DNA from: an uncultured Chitinophaga sp.
GTDB lineage: Bacteria; Bacteroidota; Bacteroidia; Chitinophagales; Chitinophagaceae
Reading direction: 5' to 3'
Length of the DNA: 64,000 nt
NCBI RefSeq assembly: GCF_937898475.1
Contig: NZ_CALEJS010000042.1
Location: forward strand, 124,001-188,000
The translations under genes were made by a program, and so were the position numbers. Shown here piece after piece: positions 1 through 7,839 of this stretch (position 1 is its first letter; each line of letters starts with the position of its first letter). The notes under the pieces were generated by a model. That model saw nothing but the letters and a program-made list of their open reading frames with translations, did not search any database and was not told where the DNA came from.

Positions 1-203
1 ATGTGATGGAAGGAGATGCCACTTTATTCATGCGTGCAGACCAGGTAGAGGCAGCCTGGAAAGTGATCATGCCGATCCTGGAAGCATGGGAACACCGTAC
101 CCCGCAGGATTTTCCGAATTATGCACCGGATTCCTGGGGCCCGAACGACGCAGATGCATTGATCGCGCAGGATGGTCATGCCTGGATCAACCTGACCAAA
201 TAA
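1..203 (+). CDS. zwf: Glucose-6-phosphate 1-dehydrogenase, C-terminal part
   Basis: This is the last 66 codons of a gene that begins before the window; the frame enters at base 3 and ends at TAA 201-203. The visible residues contain the family's C-terminal landmarks: a GDATLF stretch, then EAAWKVIMPILEAWE and a tryptophan-rich tail. The enzyme oxidises glucose 6-phosphate to 6-phosphogluconolactone with NADP. The next gene is 6-phosphogluconolactonase, the following step of the oxidative pentose phosphate pathway, which supports the call. The 93-nt gap to that gene holds a large imperfect hairpin. Confidence 0.9.
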   Translation, partial: VMEGDATLFMRADQVEAAWKVIMPILEAWEHRTPQDFPNYAPDSWGPNDADALIAQDGHAWINLTK

Positions 204-208
204 TAATT

Positions 209-284
209 AAGTACGCTGAACGCTGAATGCGGAACGCTGATGTGTTTTACGTTAGGCGTTTACGTTTTCAGCGTTCAGCACTTC
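209..284. repeat. Intergenic imperfect hairpin built on the word AACGCTGA
   Basis: The left arm (209-240) carries CGCTGAA, CGCTGAA and AACGCTGA in close succession. The right arm (251-284) reads as its reverse complement with small indels (TTTTCAGCGTTCAGCACTTC). The structure fills the zwf-pgl gap. It has no T-run on the plus strand, so it is more likely a processing or partial-attenuation site, or a dispersed intergenic repeat, than a simple terminator. Confidence 0.6.
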
Positions 285-296
285 AAATAATTGACT

Positions 297-1019
297 ATGG
301 AGCTTCACATCGCCAAAGACCCTCAGCAACTGAGCGACAACCTCGCCGCCTGGATCAGTAATTACATACAGGAAGTATTACAGGAAAAGGAGCGATTTAC
401 TTTCGTACTGTCTGGCGGCAGCACCCCCAAACAGCTGTACACGTTGCTGGCCAGGGAGCCCTACCGCCAGATGATACCCTGGGAAAGGATCCATTTCTTC
501 TGGGGCGATGAGCGGGTAGTACCTTTTGACGATGAGCGCAACAACGCACGCATGGCTTATGAAACCCTGCTGACGCCCCTGGGTGTACCGGAGGAGAATA
601 TTCATGTAATGCGTACCGACCTGCTGCCGGAAGCGTCTGCCGAGGCATATGAGAAACTCCTGAAAGAATACTTCGACAATTTCAAGATTACCTTTGACCT
701 GGTATTGCTGGGTATGGGCGATGACGGGCATACCTTGTCCCTCTTTCCCGGTTTGCCTATTGTACAGGAGCAGAAGGCCTGGGTAAAATCATTCTTCCTG
801 CCTGCCCAGCATATGTACCGCATTACCCTCACAGCACCGGTGGTGAACCGCGCTGCCTGCGTGGTGTTTATGGCCACAGGCGCAGGTAAGGCGCTTACCC
901 TCAAAAATGTGATAGAAGGTACCTTCAATGCAGAACAATTCCCCTCTCAATTAATACGTCCACAGGATGGCGAGCTGCACTGGTTTGTAGACGAAGCAGC
1001 GGCCAGCGCGCTGGAATAG
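297..1019 (+). CDS. pgl: 6-phosphogluconolactonase
   Basis: The 240-residue product hydrolyses 6-phosphogluconolactone to 6-phosphogluconate in the cytoplasm. Family motifs are clear: FVLSGGSTPKQLY near the N terminus (sugar-phosphate binding), FFWGDERVVPFDDERNN in the middle and LVLLGMGDDGHTLSLFPG, the DevB/SOL signature. ATG 297 is preferred over an in-frame TTG at 291, because ATG starts are the rule here and the protein then begins directly at the conserved fold. Its position behind zwf fits a zwf-pgl operon. Confidence 0.93.
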   Translation: MELHIAKDPQQLSDNLAAWISNYIQEVLQEKERFTFVLSGGSTPKQLYTLLAREPYRQMIPWERIHFFWGDERVVPFDDERNNARMAYETLLTPLGVPEENIHVMRTDLLPEASAEAYEKLLKEYFDNFKITFDLVLLGMGDDGHTLSLFPGLPIVQEQKAWVKSFFLPAQHMYRITLTAPVVNRAACVVFMATGAGKALTLKNVIEGTFNAEQFPSQLIRPQDGELHWFVDEAAASALE

Positions 1020-1112
1020 CATAGCAGGCTGATTAACAGTGACGTTGAAGCAGGAAATGATTGCAGGTGGTTTGAATATTCAGTATTTTACCAGCTGTTA
1101 ATATTCCACTGC

Positions 1113-2570
1113 ATGAAAAAAACCTTGTCGCTGCTACTGTTATTGGTATCGTTTTCGCTGCAGCCCGGTATGGCGCAGCAGTATGCCCCCAACTGGGAAT
1201 CGCTGAATACACGGAAAATTCCCGGATGGTTCCATGATGCAAAGTTTGGCATATTCATACACTGGGGTGTGTATGCCGTTCCTTCTTTTGCCGTGGTGGG
1301 CCCCGGCGGATATTCAGAATGGTACTGGTATAACCTGATGACAAAAGATGCGGGATCTCACAAACAGGTACAGGCCTTTCATGAAAAGAACTACGGGAAA
1401 GATTTTTCCTATGCAGCCTTTGAACCGCAATTCACCGCTTCGCTGTTTAATCCCGATCAGTGGGCAGATATCTTTCGCCGCTCAGGCGCCCGGTATGTAG
1501 TGCTTACGTCCAAACACCATGAAGGATACTGTTTATGGAACAGCCCATGGGCCGACAAGGCCTGGGGCCGTCCCTGGAATGCCGTAACAGGCACCCCTAA
1601 ACGCGATTTGCTGGGCGACCTCACCAATGCTGTGCGCAAAGCGGGCCTCCGTATGGGATATTATTATTCCCTGTATGAATGGTTCAACCCTTTATGGCGT
1701 TCCGATAAACAACAATACATCCGGGAGGTAATGGAGCCGGAGTTTAAAGACCTGGTGACCCGTTATAAGCCCAGCGTAATCTTCTCTGATGGCGAGTGGG
1801 ACCTTCCGGATGCTGCATGGCATTCTCCCGCTTTATTATCCTGGTTGTACAACGAGTCGCCGGTGAAGGAAGAAGTGGTGGTGAACGACCGCTGGGGCAG
1901 TAATACCCGCGGGCATAATGCTGCCAGCACTTATCTTACTTCAGAATACGGCAGCGGTATGGAACCCGGGGTGATCTGGGAAGAAAGCAGGGGCATTGGC
2001 CAGTCATACGGGTATAACCGTATGGAGAATGTAAATGATTATAAAAGCAGTCACGACCTTTTGCTGGCGCTGATCGATATTGTATCCCGTGGTGGTAATC
2101 TATTACTGGATATTGGTCCCACTGCAGATGGCCGCATTCCCGTGATCATGCAGCAAAGGCTGGTAGATATTGGCGACTGGCTGCAGGTGAACGGAGAGGC
2201 CATCTATGGCACTACTGCCTGGAAAGCTACCCGCCAGTGGAGCCCGGGCAAACAGCCTACGGTGAAAAAGGCCTCCTATATGGCGGAGTATGATGTGGTG
2301 AAAATGGTGCAACCTTCTAAAGAACATGCCAATATTGAAATGTTCTTTACACGGAAAAATAATGACCTTTACTGTATCGTACCTGCCTATACTCCCCAGC
2401 TGCTGATACGTAATTATACAGCGCCCGCGGGCGCCAGCGCAAGCATCCTGGGCAGCAAGTCAGGCATCCGTTTAAAGCAGCAGGGAAAAGATTGTGTAAT
2501 TGATCTTTCCGCCTTGCATCCTGGTGATATACCCTATAAAATATTCGTGGTAAAAATAGCCGGATCATGA
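1113..2570 (+). CDS. Secreted alpha-L-fucosidase, GH29 family
   Basis: The 485-residue protein has a signal peptide (residues 1-22, cut near GMAQQ), so it probably acts in the periplasm or at the cell surface. The GH29 barrel follows: KFGIFIHWGVYAVPSF (residues 44-59), the TSKHHEGYCLW segment (132-142) that lines the fucose pocket, and IFSDGEWD, where Asp226 sits at the place of the catalytic nucleophile in GH29 enzymes. RGGNLLLDIGPTADG is also typical. A beta-sandwich tail completes it. The stop overlaps the next start by 4 nt (ATGA), so the two genes are probably translationally coupled. Activity on fucose is inferred from family membership; GH29 includes enzymes with other linkage preferences. 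Confidence 0.92.
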   Translation: MKKTLSLLLLLVSFSLQPGMAQQYAPNWESLNTRKIPGWFHDAKFGIFIHWGVYAVPSFAVVGPGGYSEWYWYNLMTKDAGSHKQVQAFHEKNYGKDFSYAAFEPQFTASLFNPDQWADIFRRSGARYVVLTSKHHEGYCLWNSPWADKAWGRPWNAVTGTPKRDLLGDLTNAVRKAGLRMGYYYSLYEWFNPLWRSDKQQYIREVMEPEFKDLVTRYKPSVIFSDGEWDLPDAAWHSPALLSWLYNESPVKEEVVVNDRWGSNTRGHNAASTYLTSEYGSGMEPGVIWEESRGIGQSYGYNRMENVNDYKSSHDLLLALIDIVSRGGNLLLDIGPTADGRIPVIMQQRLVDIGDWLQVNGEAIYGTTAWKATRQWSPGKQPTVKKASYMAEYDVVKMVQPSKEHANIEMFFTRKNNDLYCIVPAYTPQLLIRNYTAPAGASASILGSKSGIRLKQQGKDCVIDLSALHPGDIPYKIFVVKIAGS

Positions 2571-3307
2571 TCTTTGATGCACACTTTCATATCATTGACC
2601 CCCGCTTTCCGCTGGTACCTAACCAGGGATACCTGCCGCCAGCATTTTCGGCGGAAACATACCGGGCCAGGGTACAGCCGCTGAACGTTACAGGGGGCGC
2701 AGTGGTGTCTGGTTCCTTCCAGGCATTTGACCAACAATACCTGGTGGCGGCCCTGCAGGCGCTGGGCCCCGGGTTTGTAGGCGTTACCCAGATACCTGCC
2801 GATATCACAGATGGTGAGATACAGCGTTTGCTTGAAGCGGGCGTAAGGGCGGTAAGGTTTAATGTGCAGCGGGGAGGCTCTGAAGGGCTGGAACACCTGG
2901 AGAGAGTATCCCGCCGTGTGTTTGACCTGGTAGGCTGGCATACGGAGCTGTATGTTGATTCCATAATGCTGAAGGATATGCAGTCCCGTTTAAAGCAGCT
3001 GCCCGGTGTGAGCATAGATCACCTGGGCCTTTCAAAAGAAGGGCTGCCATATTTGCTGGAGCTGGTGTCTTATGGTGTTAAGGTGAAAGCTTCGGGGTTT
3101 AGCCGCTGTAATTTCAATGTGGTGGAAGCAATGCAGGAGATCATGGATATCAATCCTGCTGCCTTGATATTTGGTACGGATCTGCCTTCTACCAGGGCGC
3201 CACAGCCATTCAAAGATGAGGATGTACAGCTGATAAAAGATAATTTTTCAAGAGAGCAGGCGAGGAAGATTTTGTACCAGAACGGGATGGATTTTTACAG
3301 GTTGTGA
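2567..3307 (+). CDS. Amidohydrolase-family protein (LigI / sugar-lactonase type)
   Basis: This 246-residue cytoplasmic TIM-barrel hydrolase shows the amidohydrolase ligands: HFH at residues 6-8, SIDHLG in the middle and the late aspartate in IFGTDLPSTR. The short length and DAHFH start resemble COG3618 proteins, which include L-fuconolactonase and 2-pyrone-4,6-dicarboxylate hydrolase. It starts inside the stop codon of the fucosidase gene. That coupling makes a role in fucose or related sugar-lactone breakdown attractive, but this is inference from context. No other fucose catabolic gene is adjacent. Confidence 0.8.
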   Translation: MIFDAHFHIIDPRFPLVPNQGYLPPAFSAETYRARVQPLNVTGGAVVSGSFQAFDQQYLVAALQALGPGFVGVTQIPADITDGEIQRLLEAGVRAVRFNVQRGGSEGLEHLERVSRRVFDLVGWHTELYVDSIMLKDMQSRLKQLPGVSIDHLGLSKEGLPYLLELVSYGVKVKASGFSRCNFNVVEAMQEIMDINPAALIFGTDLPSTRAPQPFKDEDVQLIKDNFSREQARKILYQNGMDFYRL

Positions 3308-3406
3308 GACATTATACAGTTGGTATGTTTGTTCACGCTATTGCGGATCAAACGGGTTATTCTTAAAAGTTTGCTTCGGCCTTGCTCCCCGCAGCAGCTA
3401 TCCACA

Positions 3407-3465
3407 GCGCCTCGCAATGACGGGATAACAGACCCTGGTCTTCATCTTACGTCATTGCGAGGAGC
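3407..3465. repeat. REP-like palindrome (CCTCGCAATGACG / CGTCATTGCGAGG)
   Basis: A perfect 13-bp inverted repeat occupies 3410-3422 and 3450-3462 with a 27-nt loop, and pairing continues one mismatch further out. A further complementary pair, TTGCTCC (3382-3388) and GGAGCAA (3461-3467), shares the right arm. The CGTCATTGCGAGG word is a common extragenic palindrome in many bacteria. It lies between convergent genes and could serve as a bidirectional stop. Confidence 0.7.
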
Positions 3466-3491
3466 AATGGAGCTTTAGCGGGTTAGCGGAA

Positions 3492-5075
3492 TTAATTCCA
3501 CCTGTCTTCACTCACTGTATCCAGATCCCTTTTTAACGTTTCTGTTAAGTGCCCGTTCAAATAAAGGCCCACAGGTACACTGGGATATATCTCTTCAAAA
3601 CTCTTTACCTGGTTCACGAACACACGGCGAAAAATATGTCCGCGGGTAATATGATGCGGATCTGTTAAACCGGCTGCCGCGGTAAGCTCCATGGCGCTTT
3701 CTATGGTATCGCGATGATAGTTGGCAACACGGTGTTTCTTGTCGTCTACTACCAGTCCGGCGGCGAGCCATTTATCCTGCGTAGCAACCCCGGTAGGGCA
3801 TTTGTTGGTGTTGCATAACAGGGCCTGTATACAGCCGATGGCCATCATCATGGCGCGGGCACTGTTGCAGGCATCGGCGCCCAATGCCATGGCCCTGAGG
3901 ATGTGATAGCCGGTCAGTATTTTGCCGGAGGCAATGATCTTTATTTTGTGGCGTATATTGAATCCTGTTAGTGTATCGTGCACAAAGGTAAGGGCATCCA
4001 TCAGTGGCATACCTACGGAGTTGGAGAACTCGGGAGGTGCAGCGCCGGTACCACCTTCACCTCCATCAACCGTAATAAAATCAGGATAGATATTGGTGGA
4101 CATCATGGCTTTGCAGATGGCATAGAATTCCCTGGGCTGACCTATACAAAGTTTGAAGCCTACCGGCTTGCCTTTGCTAAGTGTGCGCATGTGTGCGATG
4201 AACTGCATCATTTCGCGGGGAGAATTAAAAGCAGTATGATAGGGCGGTGAATACACCGTAGTGTAAGGCTTTACATGACGGATAGCGGCAATCTCGGGTG
4301 TGTTTTTAGCAGCGGGTAAGATACCGCCATGTCCGGGTTTAGCGCCCTGTGATATCTTGAGCTCTATCATTTTGATCTGCGGCAGGGCTGCTTTTTCAGC
4401 AAAGGTATTGTCGTCAAAATTTCCCTGCTCGTTACGGCATCCGAAATAGCCGGTGCCTATCTGCCAGATGATATCGCCGCCCTGGTTCAGGTGATGCGGA
4501 CTGATACCACCCTCTCCGGTATTGTGTGCAAAATTACCCAGGCGTGCACCGCCATTCAATGCCTCTACTGCGTTGGCGCTCAGGGAGCCATAGCTCATAG
4601 CAGAAACGTTGAGGATACTGGCAGCATAAGGCTGTGCGCAATCGCTGCCGCCAATGATCACACGCGGATCTTTTTCCATCTTTTCAAAATCCTGCGGTTG
4701 TATGGAGTGCGCCATCCATTCATACCCTTCCGCATATACGTTAAACTGGGTGCCGAAAGGCTGGGTATCCAGTTCCCTTTTGGCACGCTGGTAGATGGTA
4801 GAGCGGTCTATCCTGTTTACAGGGCTGCCATCTGTATCGCTTTCCACGAAGTACTGGTATATTTTAGGGCGAAGATCTTCCATCCAGTAGCGCATGCGGC
4901 CGAAGATGGGATAGTTGCGCATAATAGCATGTTTAGTCTGCAGCATATCTACTATCCCCATGATAATCAGTGGTAACGCTATTATCAGCAGCCACCATAC
5001 CCAATGAAAAAAATAACCTGTTACACCAATGAGCACTATAGCGCCCACTGCAAATACCAGAAATCTTTTTGCCAT
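3492..5075 (-). CDS. FMN-binding glutamate synthase-family protein (GltB synthase domain)
   Basis: The 527-residue protein begins with two membrane segments (about residues 4-45) and then contains only the FMN/iron-sulfur synthase domain of the glutamate synthase large subunit. The amidotransferase and GXGXG domains are missing. Visible motifs are the glycine-rich FMN region (VDGGEGGTGAAP) and the three cysteines of CIQALLCNTNKCPTGVATQ, matching the 3Fe-4S site of GltB. Such YerD-like proteins are common in Bacteroidota. Whether they make glutamate from glutamine is not established, as no glutaminase domain is present. Confidence 0.85.
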   Translation of the reverse strand: MAKRFLVFAVGAIVLIGVTGYFFHWVWWLLIIALPLIIMGIVDMLQTKHAIMRNYPIFGRMRYWMEDLRPKIYQYFVESDTDGSPVNRIDRSTIYQRAKRELDTQPFGTQFNVYAEGYEWMAHSIQPQDFEKMEKDPRVIIGGSDCAQPYAASILNVSAMSYGSLSANAVEALNGGARLGNFAHNTGEGGISPHHLNQGGDIIWQIGTGYFGCRNEQGNFDDNTFAEKAALPQIKMIELKISQGAKPGHGGILPAAKNTPEIAAIRHVKPYTTVYSPPYHTAFNSPREMMQFIAHMRTLSKGKPVGFKLCIGQPREFYAICKAMMSTNIYPDFITVDGGEGGTGAAPPEFSNSVGMPLMDALTFVHDTLTGFNIRHKIKIIASGKILTGYHILRAMALGADACNSARAMMMAIGCIQALLCNTNKCPTGVATQDKWLAAGLVVDDKKHRVANYHRDTIESAMELTAAAGLTDPHHITRGHIFRRVFVNQVKSFEEIYPSVPVGLYLNGHLTETLKRDLDTVSEDRWN

Positions 5076-5120
5076 AATTGATTCTTTGATGTAAAGGTAA
5101 CAACAATAAAGAATGAATAA

Positions 5121-6389
5121 TCAGCGAATGCGCTGCAGTTTTTCTCTGATCAGTTGTTGTTCTGCGAGCGAGACAGTTAAGTGTTGTGCCTGAGTGAGAT
5201 ATTTACAGGCTTCGGCAATATCGCCGTTCTGCAGGTACAGGTCGCCAAGTACGGCGCTGTAAATGTAGTGGGAGTGCAGCAGTTTTTCTATACCGGGAAT
5301 GGTGCTGATCTCTTTGATGGCTTCATTTTTATGGCCCAGCTGTGAAAGAACAATGGCCCGGTTAAGGTATACTACGGGCATTGGTTTTTCTTGGAGCAGC
5401 AGATCGTACAGCTGCAGCATGCGGCGCCAGTTGGTGTCTTCAAAGGAAGCGGCAAGACAATGTTCTGCAGCAATGGCAGATTCGATGTGATATATGGTAA
5501 GCAGATCGCCCTGGGAAGATTGGCTGAGGTAGCGGTAGCCCAGGTTAATCAGGTCGTGGTTCCAGGTATTACGGTCCTGGTGTTGCAACAATACAATGGC
5601 GTTGTTCTCATCCACGCGGCTGTCGAAACGCGAAGCCTGGAAGCACATGAGGGATAACAGCGCGAAGGTGGCGGGTTGCTTACCTACCTTGTGTGCTGTG
5701 AGCAGCAGGCAAAGCCGCATAGCTTCCATACAGAGGTCTTCACGGATCAGTTCATCGGCCTTCAGGGAGTTATAACCTTCATTGAACAGGAGGTATAGCA
5801 CGGTGTACACCGTCTGTAGCCGTGGCGCCAGTTCCCATCCGCTGGGGATTTCCAGCTGTATGTCATGATCTTTAATGAACTGTCTGGCTCTGTACAGGCG
5901 TTTCTGTACCACAGCTTCGTTGGTAACCAATGCGCGGGCAATTTCTGCGGCGTTGAAACCGGAAACGGTTTTCAGGGTAAGCGCTATCTGGTCTTCCTCT
6001 TTCAGGGCGGGATGGCAGCATGCGAAGATCATACGCAGCTGGCTGTCAGTAATCTCCGTATCCAGGAACAGTTGCCTTACCGCACTTTCGGTGGTATGCT
6101 GCAGATGGTAGGTCAGCTCGCCGGAGAGGTGTTGAAAATGTTGCTGGCGGCGGATGATGTCCAGTGCCTTGTTACGGGCAACAGTCATGAGCCAGGCGGA
6201 GGGATTGTCCGGCACTTTATCAAAAGCCCAGGTTTGCACGGCTTTCAAAAAAGCTTCCTGCACTACATCTTCGGCCAGACTGAGATTGTGCATACCGAAG
6301 ATGCGTGTCAGTACAGCGATCATCTTTCCCGACTCATGCCGGAAAAGATGATCTACAATTTGTTGCGGAGAGGAGGGGCTGGAAGACAT
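5121..6389 (-). CDS. ECF42-type RNA polymerase sigma factor with C-terminal TPR-like extension
   Basis: The 422-residue protein has sigma region 2 (about residues 10-82, including LAEDVVQEAFLKAVQTW) and region 4 with a helix-turn-helix at about 143-168 (NAAEIARALVTNEAVVQKRL). Then come some 240 residues of helical repeats. This layout is that of ECF42 factors, which carry a TPR-like tail instead of a separate anti-sigma factor and sit beside DGPF/YciI proteins. The gene upstream on the same strand, 9 nt away, is such a protein, so the two form the expected pair. The target promoters are unknown. Confidence 0.88.
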   Translation of the reverse strand: MSSSPSSPQQIVDHLFRHESGKMIAVLTRIFGMHNLSLAEDVVQEAFLKAVQTWAFDKVPDNPSAWLMTVARNKALDIIRRQQHFQHLSGELTYHLQHTTESAVRQLFLDTEITDSQLRMIFACCHPALKEEDQIALTLKTVSGFNAAEIARALVTNEAVVQKRLYRARQFIKDHDIQLEIPSGWELAPRLQTVYTVLYLLFNEGYNSLKADELIREDLCMEAMRLCLLLTAHKVGKQPATFALLSLMCFQASRFDSRVDENNAIVLLQHQDRNTWNHDLINLGYRYLSQSSQGDLLTIYHIESAIAAEHCLAASFEDTNWRRMLQLYDLLLQEKPMPVVYLNRAIVLSQLGHKNEAIKEISTIPGIEKLLHSHYIYSAVLGDLYLQNGDIAEACKYLTQAQHLTVSLAEQQLIREKLQRIR

Positions 6390-6398
6390 TATGCGGGT

Positions 6399-6746
6399 TT
6401 ACATATTGTCGAATTTCATTACCTCCCGTATTTCCACATTGCCGTTCAGAGCCAGGTCCGGGCAATCTTTCGCGATCTCTGCCGCTTCTTCTATAGAAGC
6501 GGCCCTGACGATGAAGTAGCCGCCTACCAATTCCTTGCTTTCTGCAAACGGACCGTCTGTTACTACTCCTTTGGGGCCTTTTACGGTTTTACCTTCGGGC
6601 AGCAACGCTTCTCCTGATATATAGGTATTACTGGCCTTTAATTTTTCTATCCACGCAAACCATTGTTGCATATTGTCCTGCATTTCTTCAGGGGATAACT
6701 GTCCGGAACTGCTGCCGTTGGTGAAGATCAACATAAAGTCTTTCAT
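6399..6746 (-). CDS. YciI/DGPF-domain protein, partner of the ECF42 sigma factor
   Basis: The 115-residue protein contains the DGPF motif that names the family (VVTDGPFAESKELVGGY, residues about 62-78). It resembles YciI-like ferredoxin-fold proteins. It precedes the sigma factor by 9 nt on the same strand, the arrangement known for ECF42 loci. The family's biochemical function is not established. It may be the target or the sensor of the sigma factor; the sequence does not decide. Confidence 0.85.
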   Translation of the reverse strand: MKDFMLIFTNGSSSGQLSPEEMQDNMQQWFAWIEKLKASNTYISGEALLPEGKTVKGPKGVVTDGPFAESKELVGGYFIVRAASIEEAAEIAKDCPDLALNGNVEIREVMKFDNM

Positions 6747-6857
6747 GACGAGATTGTTTGTAGGTTATTAATGTTGTGAACAGGGTAATGACGGGCGAAA
6801 AATGCTGTGCAGGACAAAAATCCAGAAAATTTTTCAGAAGGGGTATTTTTTCAGGGG

Positions 6858-7745
6858 CTAGACCAGTTTATTCTGTTTCAGGACGGTTATCACGTCTTTA
6901 ATAAGCGTGTGCATGGTATCGTCGTAGATATCAACGTTCTCATTGTTAACCCAGCAGGAGACGGTTATTTTGACATTCGCTCCGTCTATATTGGAAAACA
7001 GCACCTTACAGGGTTTATAGCTGGCAATATGCGGCAGGTCTGACAGTTCACGCTGTATCAGTTCGCGGGCATAAGCGGTTTGCTCGTTATTGATCGGGGC
7101 ATTGAAGGTAAGGCTCACCCGGCGTTCCGGGGTAAGGGAGTGGTTGATAATAGGTTTCTGGAAAATATCCTTATTGGGAATGAGCACGTGCAGGCCGTCT
7201 ATAGTGCGCAGGGTGGTAGAGCGCAGCTGTATGTTCTCCACCGTGCCGGTGAAGCCGTTGGTTTCGATCTGGTGGCCTACTTCAAAAGGTTTGCGGAAGG
7301 TGATGTAGATGCCTGAGATAAAATTGGCCGTAAGGTCCTGGAAGGCAAAGCCCAGGGCCAGGCCTATGATACCGGCGCCCGCCAGGAGGGAGGATACCGT
7401 TTTGTCCAGCTTCAGCACATCCAGCGCAATAAAGAGCCCTATGAAGAACACCAGGAAGTAGGTGACGCTGGAAAACAGTCCGGCGAGGGCGGGAGAGTCA
7501 GACAGGCGTGATACCAGCCTGAATGCCAGTTTTTTCACCAGGCGCGCTATCAGAACAAATAGTACCAACACGAGCACCGCCACAACCAGGTTAGGCAGCA
7601 TGGCAATGGCGATCTTTACCCAGGCGTATATTTTGTCATATATCAGCTTGCCCCATTGCATATATCGCATAAGATTGAACTTCTCCCGCGTATTGAGGTA
7701 CGAATAATTGTGCCGCTTTTGATGGCCCGTGGTATTAAAATTCAC
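6858..7745 (-). CDS. Small-conductance mechanosensitive channel (MscS family)
   Basis: The 295-residue inner-membrane protein has three hydrophobic segments (about residues 42-66, 88-110 and 120-148). The last is a glycine/alanine-rich pore helix with LLAGAGIIGLALGFAFQD. The beta domain follows with GTVENIQLRSTTLRTIDG and VLIPNKDIF, both characteristic of MscS. The predicted role is release of solutes on hypo-osmotic shock. It is transcribed away from the mprF-like gene; the shared upstream region holds the mprF promoter. Confidence 0.92.
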   Translation of the reverse strand: MNFNTTGHQKRHNYSYLNTREKFNLMRYMQWGKLIYDKIYAWVKIAIAMLPNLVVAVLVLVLFVLIARLVKKLAFRLVSRLSDSPALAGLFSSVTYFLVFFIGLFIALDVLKLDKTVSSLLAGAGIIGLALGFAFQDLTANFISGIYITFRKPFEVGHQIETNGFTGTVENIQLRSTTLRTIDGLHVLIPNKDIFQKPIINHSLTPERRVSLTFNAPINNEQTAYARELIQRELSDLPHIASYKPCKVLFSNIDGANVKITVSCWVNNENVDIYDDTMHTLIKDVITVLKQNKLV

Positions 7746-7787
7746 TTAAACTTAGGCTGCCGGCGGCTGGCCGATAGAACTTCAATG

Positions 7788-7795
7788 TAGCTTTG
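7788..7795 (+). promoter_or_regulatory. Candidate -7 promoter element of the mprF-virJ genes
   Basis: TAGCTTTG matches the Bacteroidota -7 consensus TAnnTTTG exactly. It lies 44 nt before the mprF start codon, giving a leader of roughly 40 nt. No clear TTTG is seen at the usual distance upstream. Confidence 0.45.
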
Positions 7796-7839
7796 CGTGT
7801 TATTAAACGGAAGGCAAACCGTTATTGGCCTGAATTACC

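Noticed and set aside
5865..6617. 250-codon plus-strand frame opposite the ECF42 sigma factor and YciI genes
   Set aside because: It spans two convincing genes on the other strand and shows no family motif.
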